A stretch of 64,000 bases of DNA from Eutrigla gurnardus (taxonomy: Eukaryota; Chordata; Actinopteri; Perciformes; Triglidae): the NCBI GenBank assembly GCA_963514095.1, contig OY741265.1, positions 31,296,290-31,360,289 of the forward strand. Reading direction: 5' to 3'. A program made the translations under genes and the position numbers. Positions 56,100 to 64,000 of the stretch are shown one piece after another. The notes under the pieces were generated by a model. It did not search any database, was not told where the DNA came from, and saw only the letters and a list, made by a program, of their open reading frames with translations. How positions within the stretch are numbered: the stretch's first letter is position 1; every line of letters begins with the position of its first letter.

Positions 56100-57360
56100 A
56101 CATTTGTTATGCATATATATCCATACATTTCTTTTCACCACACCACAGTGGCACATGGACAGCTTTGTTCGCCCAGCTTCGTCGTGCACTGAAGAAGCTG
56201 CCTTGCTAACAGAGAGCATTTTGAATTTGCTGCTCACTGATATGTCCATGGTAGAGGACAAGGGATTTAGAAAGATGATCTCAACTTTCAACCCTAAAAA
56301 CAGCATGCCATCAACAACGTATGTCAAAAATATGATGGAGAAGATGCACCAAGAAATGACAGAAATTGAAAAAATTTCCTTCAGGACACAGAGTGTGTTG
56401 CTTTGACAACAGACATCTGGACTAGTGTGGCCACAGAGGCCTATCTCGGGTTGATCGGTCACTTCTTGGGGGAAGATTGGGAGATGAAGTCCCTCTCCCA
56501 AACAACAAGGCACACAGCTGCCAATATTGCAGACTGGCAATAGGAGACCAATGCCAAATTTCATATTCCCTTCCCAAGGTGAAAGCAGTTGTCCATGACA
56601 ATGGGTCCAGTGTAATGGCGGCGGCAATACATTTGCAGCCGAGGGATGGGTGGGCTTCTGTGAGATGCTCAGGGCACACTCTGAATTTAGTTGTACAGAG
56701 GACACTTAAAAACAGCAAAACCACCGCTTATTGTGTGGCTTCTGCGAGGTGCCTGGTTGAACACTTTACGAAGAGTGAACTGGCATGTACCAAACTGAAA
56801 GAAAAGCAGCAACAAATGGGATTGCCACCACTAATGTTCATTTAGGATGTAAGTACTCAGTGGAACAGCACATATCACATGCTGTCCAGGCTCCTTGGAC
56901 AAAGATGGGCTGTGACTGCAGCTCTTCTGATCCTGCAGTCAATCCAAGAGTCAAACACCAAAACCTGGATCTAATGCCAGAGCAGTGGAACCTCAGTGAG
57001 GAGCTGACTCAGGTCCTTGGGCCATTTAAAGAAGCAACATAGTTTCTGAGTAGGGAACAGTATGTTACTCTTTCCACAGCTGGTGCAAAACCTCAAGAGG
57101 TCAACACTGAGTACGGCATTTGACACATTCCAGGCTCATGTGGCAGAACAAATCACAGGGAGATGGCAATAACTGTTTTTATTTCAACCTGAAGCTCTTA
57201 ACACTGTCCCCCTGGCTGCTGCTTTGGACCCAGTTTCAGAAAACTTAACTTTTTGCCTGCTGTTGAGCATGTTGATATGTTGACTTTTCTCCATTGTAAT
57301 CCTATGGTCTTGTAAAGGCTTGCAGTAGCACACGAATGCATCAAGAAAACACACACACAC
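56100..57360 (+). pseudogene. ZBED-like hAT transposase pseudogene
   Basis: After a TTTTCACCACACCACAG that resembles a splice acceptor, the frame reads AALLTESILNLLLTDMSMVE and DKGFRKMISTFNP, then DIWTSVATEAYLGLIGHF in the next frame. The catalytic-region motif VHDNGSSVMAAA follows near 56595, then RCSGHTLNLVVQRTLK (C-x2-H) and, after a stop, STQWNSTYHMLSRLLGQRW near 56850. A degraded PLAAALDP lies near 57205. At least four frame breaks are seen. The C-terminal dimerisation domain is missing; its place is taken by the Harbinger insertion. A hAT end follows at 58800. Confidence 0.8.
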
Positions 57361-57365
57361 ACATT

Positions 57366-58277
57366 GGGCCCTATCTTGTAACCAGCGCATTGCACTTTCA
57401 ACACAAACGCAAGTATCATCGCTATTTTCCATCCGACGCACAGCAGACCTTTCCGTCAGATACCCACCTCGGTGAGATAGGAAACTGACTTGCGCTCCCC
57501 CGGTCTTGTCAGCGGAAACATGAGGCGCAAAGTTTCCCTGGTGCTATTTTGGTGTTTCAGAAAACAATTCCGCCACAGACCAGTTAAAACCTGGTTTAAT
57601 GTCAGTGATGCGTTATTAAGATGCTATATTAAGGGTGCATGGTTGGCCATATGGAGCATGTGCACAACGCGCATACCTGCTTCTCTCATCCACAGGGACG
57701 CAGCAGTTCACATTGAGGCAAACCAGAAATAATTACAAGAAAACATATTTTAACACTGAGGAAATCATTGTGAATCATTGAAGCAGATTCACCTCCCGTT
57801 ACCCGGCGAGTTATTTGGTTACAAGCTTCGACTTTCCCGTCTTTGAACGTCATTGTACCGCTTTCTGCACTGGGTCCACGTTCTGGAGATGCCAGATGCG
57901 GACACAATTGCTGCAATCTCCCCCCAGGCCTGCTTCACTGACTTTGTATTTTTGGTGGGGTTCTCCATCCCCATATAATGCCACCTCATGGGCTTTTACT
58001 GCCCTTACCAGCATGTCAGTCTCCTCTGCAGTGAACCGCTCTGTCCATGCTCCCAGTAAATCCCTCGTTATAATAGCAATCTGCCATGGAACAAGCGCCT
58101 CTCACTCTTAAAGGGAATGGGAGATGAGGCTCCGATTGGTTTATTGCATGTTACGCCTAAAACATACCTTTAGTAACTAATTTACTATTCATCATTATTA
58201 ATTAAGCCACTTAAGACCAAACCATTTTAGAGTCATTTATCCGGCGTTATAATAGCCGTTATGCTAAAATAGGGCTC
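57366..58277 (-). mobile_element. PIF/Harbinger element remnant with a Myb-like gene fragment
   Basis: The left end GGGCCCTATCTTG and the right end AAAATAGGGCTC are imperfect inverted copies. The flanking ATT and ACT match in two of three bases. On the minus strand (58048-57833) it encodes WTERFTAEETDMLVRAVKAH and, after one frameshift, AWGEIAAIVSASG and TQCRKRYNDVQRRE. This is the Myb/SANT-like DNA-binding protein that Harbinger elements carry beside their nuclease. No nuclease gene is present. It sits between the hAT transposase and that hAT's 3' end. Confidence 0.75.
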
Positions 58278-58800
58278 ACTACCTCTCTCTCACTCACACA
58301 CACAGACACACACTCTACATATTTATTTTTATATACATGTATTTATTATAAATATTTGTTCATTCTTTATTCTCAGATGGGTTGTTGCAGTTGATACAAT
58401 CTTTTTGCTCTTTTGTCTTAAGAAGACAAAACTAAGGCCAGGTAGCCTTTACTATTCAAGTTGTATTTCATATGTTTACATGTTATACAAGTTCCACAGT
58501 AAGTTGACATTACTGTACTTATTTAATTGTTTCTGCAATCTCAGTTGACATTTAAATGCACTAAATGGGTAAGTTGGAATAAATGGGTGTAGTTTTGGAG
58601 TGTTGGAGTTAGAATAAATACCTGTATGTTTTTACAGGAATAAAAGCCAATTGCTTGGTCTATTTAACAGGCCTGCCATGTCCGTTATGCATTATTTGGT
58701 ATTGTCGTTTAATAATGAAAAATTGTTTTTTAGCCGATTAAATCAATGGGATAATTGGTAGAATACTCGATTCTAAAAATATTGGATAGCTGCAGCCCTA
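58278..58800 (+). mobile_element. 3' end of the ZBED-like hAT interrupted by Harbinger
   Basis: The last 70 bases (TTTAGCCGATTAAATCAATG, GAATACTCGATTCTAAAAA, GATAGCTGCAGCCCTA) match from memory the terminus TAGGGCTGCAGCTATC of a common fish hAT. The other end was not found upstream of 56100. Confidence 0.6.
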
Positions 58801-61800
58801 ATGAACATATTATATGTCTTTCAAACATACATAGAGGCACCCTAGAAAGGCATGCACATAGATGCAGAGACTTCAGATCTATGAATAATCAATCACAGTT
58901 CATCATCTGATAGAGTGATGGGACTGGACTTTTCACAGTGGTCCCTTAATCAGAAGGAATCAGTCAGAATCTGCTTCACTATCTGCCCTGTCTTACACAA
59001 GCTCCCACTTTGATAGATCAAACATAAACAGGCGTTGATCAATGGATAACTAATCATTAAAACCCTGCTGCTTCAAGCCTGGCCTGCTGCGACAGATGTT
59101 CCAAGTGTAAAATGCTCATGATCATTCAAGCCTAGTGATTTAGTGAAGGTTGGAGTGATTACTCTAAAACCAAACTCATCATCAGAGCCATAATATCAAT
59201 CTCAGCCAGGCTGCACACTTACTTATGAGGGTTAATGAGAAAGAGACCAGTCATGATCCAGGCTTGCTAGGTCACTATTTGGTGTTAAATTAAAATCAGA
59301 GACACTGTGTAAGGTAAATAAAAATGCATTGGATTTTAATAAAAAGTGGTCAAAGACATTTAATAGGAATGTTGTTGTAAAGGAGCCCAGAGGAGTCTCA
59401 AGGTCAAGGAAGAAAGCTTGTGATGGACGACTCAATTTCAACTAACTTTGAACAAAGTTGGAGCATCTAGCAGCGCTGACTCAAAGTCGACTCAGGTTTC
59501 TTCACAACATGATCACTGTTTACATGGATTAATATTAATGTTGTATTTGAGCTGTATTTCTGAAATATTAAAGTGGCAGACCGTAACATTTTTATCTATT
59601 TGATTGTCTTTTAAGTTCCTATCTATCAAAGAGTGAGTGGTGGTTGATCATGTGACCACTAATGAAAGTACTTGTACTTGCTGCTTTGTCCAGAAATAGG
59701 ATCTCCGTGTCTGTGGCCACATTCCCACTAAACTCTAAATGAGTTTGATCTTTTTACATCAGTCAGCAGCGGTTGGTCTGCAGGTGGAGCTACTCACGGA
59801 AGTATGCTGCGTTTACTTGGAATGGGAAATCGGTAACTTCCAACTGCTGAGTCAGGCTCCCTCTAGTCTAAAGTGTTTGACCGGGTACATTTCATTACTG
59901 CTGACTTACAATGGAGGATAACAGGCAGAGAAAGAAGACCATTCAACTTCCAGTCCAAGAAAAAGAAACAACAAACTAATGGAAGTAAAGAAGGAAAGTC
60001 ATCAAGAAGCAAAGTGACGCCAACGAGGGGAAACCACGGACCTCCTTTCAGTGTGGAGCATTTGAAGGCATCACCCAGATGAGAGACAGTCACACTGTTG
60101 GGTGAGGGAGACGAGTCCAATCCCAGAGGCCCGCCTGCAGTTCCATCTACTGCCAGAGAGGCCGCTAGAAGCAAAGCATCTCATATCTCATATCTTATGG
60201 ACTTTAATAAACCAGCATCAGGTTCCAGACTAAGGTCCACATTACACAGTTTTCGGCGCTCAACATTAAAGGCTGCCAAGTGGCAATCCTTTCGAGAAAT
60301 TGGCAACCAATCCATCAGTCGCAACCACTTTTAACATAAAACATAACCCATAACATAAAAGGGCATAAAATGTGCACGACAAATCTTTTGAGATTTGTTG
60401 CCTTAGTGATATTTAAATGTTTCTTTTACAGTCATGCGACATTGCACATGCTTTGGTGCCTTTCCTGGCATGCCCACAGGTTCCTTCTTTAAGAGAAAAT
60501 GCAAAGAAAAGTTCAACTGATCTTTCAACATCACAGACAAATGCAAATTGATTCAACAGAAAAAAAAAATAGATGAACCTGAATGCAAAGCAAAAAAGGA
60601 AATCAGTGAAGTCTTAGGAAGTGTGCCCAGAACACACATGCCAGTATGACATTTTATTATTACACTGATGTATATTATATTAATTAATTACTCAAAATAT
60701 AAGGTGACCAAAATGGCAACTATGTTTTGAATTTCGGGAACCGCAAGCTGATATTTGGTCTCCTGGTAAACACTTTCAAAGTTAGTGTTGAGCCCTGATC
60801 AATTTAGATCTGAAAACATATTGTTTGGTCTTTATTCCTGCAGTAAGACATCCATCACTGGTCTGTGTCAGCTCTCTTCCTTTACAACCCCATGTACATG
60901 TGTTGTCACCATGACAACTAACAACAACTAACAACAATCAACATTTTCTGCTAGTCGCTGACCATTGGAAACTGTTACTCTACTACTATGCTATTACCGC
61001 TGGATGTTGTATCACAGATTCATCCTGCTGGTTGGTAACAGGATAATAAGACAATTACAGTACATTACATAGTATACACATTATCCAATTTTATACCCAA
61101 CAATATATCTAACATCCAGTTGAAAACATTATTTTCCTGCCTATTGTCAGCCAAGTCACATTGATGTATCCCATCCAGGTTTTCGAGGATGTGTGGAAAT
61201 TATACCTATTGTTATGATATGTTTTATGTTTACACCCTGTGGTGATAAAAGCAGGCAGTGACCACATCAAATAGATTCCACATTTCTATAGATGTACAGT
61301 CCACTGCAGAAGAGGAAGAGCTGCAGGTGGACGTCTGCACACATTTCTCTCATGCCTATGTATGAACGAGGAAAAAAGTGCAGGGCCAGCAAAATGACTC
61401 TGCATGTCTTTACATTTCCATATCTCCAGAATGTTCCCTAAACTGATGACAGAGAGACAAGCAACTGCAATACGATCTCATGACTCTTTTTTTTATTCTC
61501 TATTTTGAGAATAGAGCCGGAAAGAGGACTGTCATTCAGCAAGTCCTTGATACTGAAGAAAAAAAGGAGAGCAAGGAGAAAACACAACAAGCACATTCAA
61601 AGTCACGCTGAAGCCCTAATTGAGTTCTGTATTGAGTGTATGTTGATTGCGAGGCATTCTGAGACGCTCTCCTGATGTCTCCTGGGGATTGGAACGGGGC
61701 GATATAAACAGCATTAATGGAAGGAGATGAAAAATGCTCACACTGCCTCAGCTCTCTGGCAGGCATTTGTTTACCCAATTTGAATAGGAAGAAATCTATC

Positions 61801-62313
61801 ATGAAAGCCAGAGTCGTTAAGAGTGAGAATGACTCGGTGGTGGATCCTTTGTAGTGCACTTCCAAGATCTAAACATGCAGACTGTGCAGCTATGACAGAC
61901 TCCACTATATGGCTAAATGATTGAACTTTGCAGGCCTGTGAGGTTTACACTGTACATCACATGACAGCTAAATGTGGAATGTCTGTTGATGTCTGTTGGG
62001 ACGTCACGTTAAAGAAACAGTCCATCATTTGCGGAAATGTTCTTTTTGTTTTCGTCTTACGAGATCTCTGGTTCCAGTACAGATGATTCAGCTAGCTAAG
62101 TGCAAGGACTAAACAAATGAAACGTGATGTTTTTGAGGCTTATATATTACAATGCTCCCTCTCTAGCCACACTGCCCCCTAGAGATTACATTCCAGACCT
62201 GTCTCCTACAAAATGACCTTAACATACAACTTTACACTCCCAATTACCTTTCCGGACTTATTTTAAACAGCTCGAAACAAAACAAAACTTGCTACTAAAC
62301 TAAAGAGTTGGTT
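58801..62313. other. No gene recognised, 3.5 kb
   Basis: Both strands were scanned. Open stretches at 59863-60174 (minus), 60098-60334 (plus) and 61536-61865 (minus) lack domains and splice context. There is no clear repeat end or tandem array. This is the longest stretch without recognisable mobile DNA and might hold intronic or regulatory sequence. Confidence 0.4.
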
Positions 62314-62634
62314 TAAAGCAGGGGTTCCCAAACTTTTCGGCCTGCGACCCCTGAAATAACGGGACTGTCAACCCCCACTATCCCCGGAGGAGACTGAAAC
62401 ATAGAAAATAGGTGGATCTAAACACGGACATAACAACAAAACAAAAGAACAGTCTGACAACCATGATATGATTTTACATAAACAATTTACTATCAGATAA
62501 AAGCAGAATATCTCAGTCAAAGTCATCTCCATGGAACTTAATTTTGACACAATACTTTCATTTCCATGTTACCAGAAGAAAATCTCAGTCAAAGTAATGA
62601 AAGTCATCCTGCGACCCCCACATTGGGAACCCCT
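62314..62634. mobile_element. hAT-like MITE, 321 bp
   Basis: Near the left end lies CAGGGGTTCCCAA (62319 on) and the right end is TTGGGAACCCCT. AGTTGGTT occurs exactly on both sides (62306-62313, 62635-62642), but the left repeat is then preceded by five extra bases (TAAAG), so either the end is asymmetric or the duplication is coincidental. The words CTGCGACCCC are repeated inside both ends. Confidence 0.65.
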
Positions 62635-63796
62635 AGTTGGTTGGATTGGTTTGGTATGAAACTGAAACAAAACAAAAACATGACAACACAACTTTGTTTT
62701 AACAGGAAACTGACATGAGTCACTTGGTGTAAATCTGTTAACAAAACTGATATTTTTGACTTACTGTAAAATATATATCACATATTAATCATCTGATTCT
62801 AATACATTCTAAAATATGAATCCCACACTTTTGACTCTTCTCTCTCCCTGCTGTTCTCTTGGAGTTTGAATTCCCCGAATTCACCACCTCATGACCACAT
62901 TTCAAAATCCATCCACCATATTTATCATAAATATCCTTGGGTCACTGCTGTTTGTGATTGTCATTTTTTAAATTATGTATTTACTCCACGTTTTTGTTAG
63001 TCATGTCCACACACACATGCATGCACACACACACAAAACCACAAGCTTCCGAACGTCACTGCTCTACTGAGAGTTTTTACTGTAGAACCTCACCTTAGGG
63101 AGCCTGCCACTTGTTGAAAGTTGGTTTGCTTTATACAGAAGTGGCCTGCTACAATGGTTGGTATGGCAACGGTACATATAAAAATGGCCACCACTCTGAC
63201 CATCCTGCTGCGTCGATTTGAGTAGGACCAGCACCAAAGCTCAGACCATGTCCATATTTGAACCGGGTCCTCATCAAGTCACAAGTTGAAAACAATACCA
63301 CACACTGTTCTCAAGAAACGCTGCTTATTGCTATAAACTCATGAATAAACCACCACAAATGAGAGCCAAGACAAAAAAACACAAAAAGCATGGGCATCTG
63401 TAAATAAGTGAAACAAACTGATGTGCTACACATACTGTACATTAGACCATGCTTAAGCAGCAGATGCCTCCCAGCTGCTCAGGGATTCAATTCCTTCATG
63501 TAACTCTGCAATATCTGCGTAAGACAAGAACGCCATCACTGCATCCCTATGGCTTTATCGAGGGGGCCTGATTGCAGCAAAAAACATATGGTCCTATCTC
63601 CAACACAGCAAAAAACCCAACTAGAACACTGCTGAGAGGCACCTTCACAAGTTTACTGTGCACAGAGCTCTCTGTGGATACAGGCGTTGGATATGCAAAG
63701 CTTTTTATTGGCTCTGCTGCCACCACATCTATACAGTTTTTATATGGTAGCCGTGAGCACAAGATGGTAATAGTACCCCGAGAGTTAAAGTTAAGA

Positions 63797-63797
<1 letters not shown>
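62635..63797. other. No gene recognised
   Basis: A short CA repeat lies near 63008-63035. The open stretches at 63547-63919 owe their length to the TG repeat. Confidence 0.4.
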
Positions 63798-63798
<1 letters not shown>

Positions 63799-63874
<76 letters not shown>

Positions 63875-63878
63875 CGTG
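63799..63878. repeat. Long TG microsatellite ending in CG alternation
   Basis: About 33 TG dinucleotides run into GCGCGCGCG and then TGTG. Alternating purine-pyrimidine of this length can adopt left-handed DNA in vitro (general knowledge). Confidence 0.95.
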
Positions 63879-64000
63879 TGATTGAAGGAACCTGTTTCAT
63901 ATCCTATTTTGACCAATAGAGAATTGATTTTGACAGTTAATTGAAGGATGTGCTTATCTGGAAGCAGCTTTGTCTTTTGTATTTTTCCCACTGCAGTCAT

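Noticed and set aside
56085..56705. 206-codon minus-strand open stretch
   Set aside because: It is antisense to a hAT transposase whose plus-strand motifs are clear.
63547..64000. Threonine/histidine-repeat and valine/cysteine-repeat frames at the window end
   Set aside because: They are translations of the TG microsatellite.

Overview
The window reads as non-coding, repeat-rich DNA of a teleost fish, probably a percomorph. The evidence is the mix of transposable elements: Ty3/Gypsy and DIRS retrotransposons, many hAT elements with BED-finger proteins, PIF/Harbinger, Tc1, CACTG-ended (EnSpm/CACTA-type) elements, L1 and L2-type LINEs, and tRNA-derived SINEs. I could not recognise an exon of a conserved host gene. 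Nearly every protein-like stretch belongs to a mobile element, and all but two are visibly broken.

Layout. 1-9738 is a nest of insertions. A Ty3/Gypsy pol gene is cut at the CATATG at 455 by a 7.57-kb DNA transposon with 34-bp inverted repeats (461-8028). That transposon holds a minus-strand DIRS element (about 3117-7776), an old hAT copy (1391-3030) and a SINE (7448-7661). 9739-16324 has two LTR-like units (11267-12799 and 14615-15395) and a 629-bp hAT MITE. 18345-20673 holds a hAT remnant with a SINE in it and a Tc1 remnant whose transposase contains a 15-bp minisatellite. 24228-26105 is a minisatellite split by a hAT that is itself split by a Harbinger-like MITE. A sister hAT copy at 33346-34664 carries a different MITE in the same short exon. 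29560-31800 is an L1 fossil. 36825-37150 is a THAP-finger remnant. 37553-44245 holds hAT remnants and an L2-type tail that has grown into a minisatellite with higher-order structure.

The most unusual part is 45098-55210. Two inverted copies of one CACTG-ended transposon lie there. The first (45098-48198, 3-bp TGA duplication) carries a spliced gene whose five coding exons join with consistent phases into an apparently intact reading frame of 215 codons with no recognisable transposase. The second (53128-55210) has the same exons with two deletions and abuts a 200-N gap. Downstream (55664-62634) are another L2-type tail, a ZBED-like hAT transposase pseudogene interrupted by a Harbinger element with a Myb-like fragment, and a small hAT MITE. 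The window ends in a long TG repeat.

The genes do not form a pathway. The window is best read as a record of successive insertions, many of which can be ordered in time because their target-site duplications are still legible. All family names are from memory of motifs; no database was searched.
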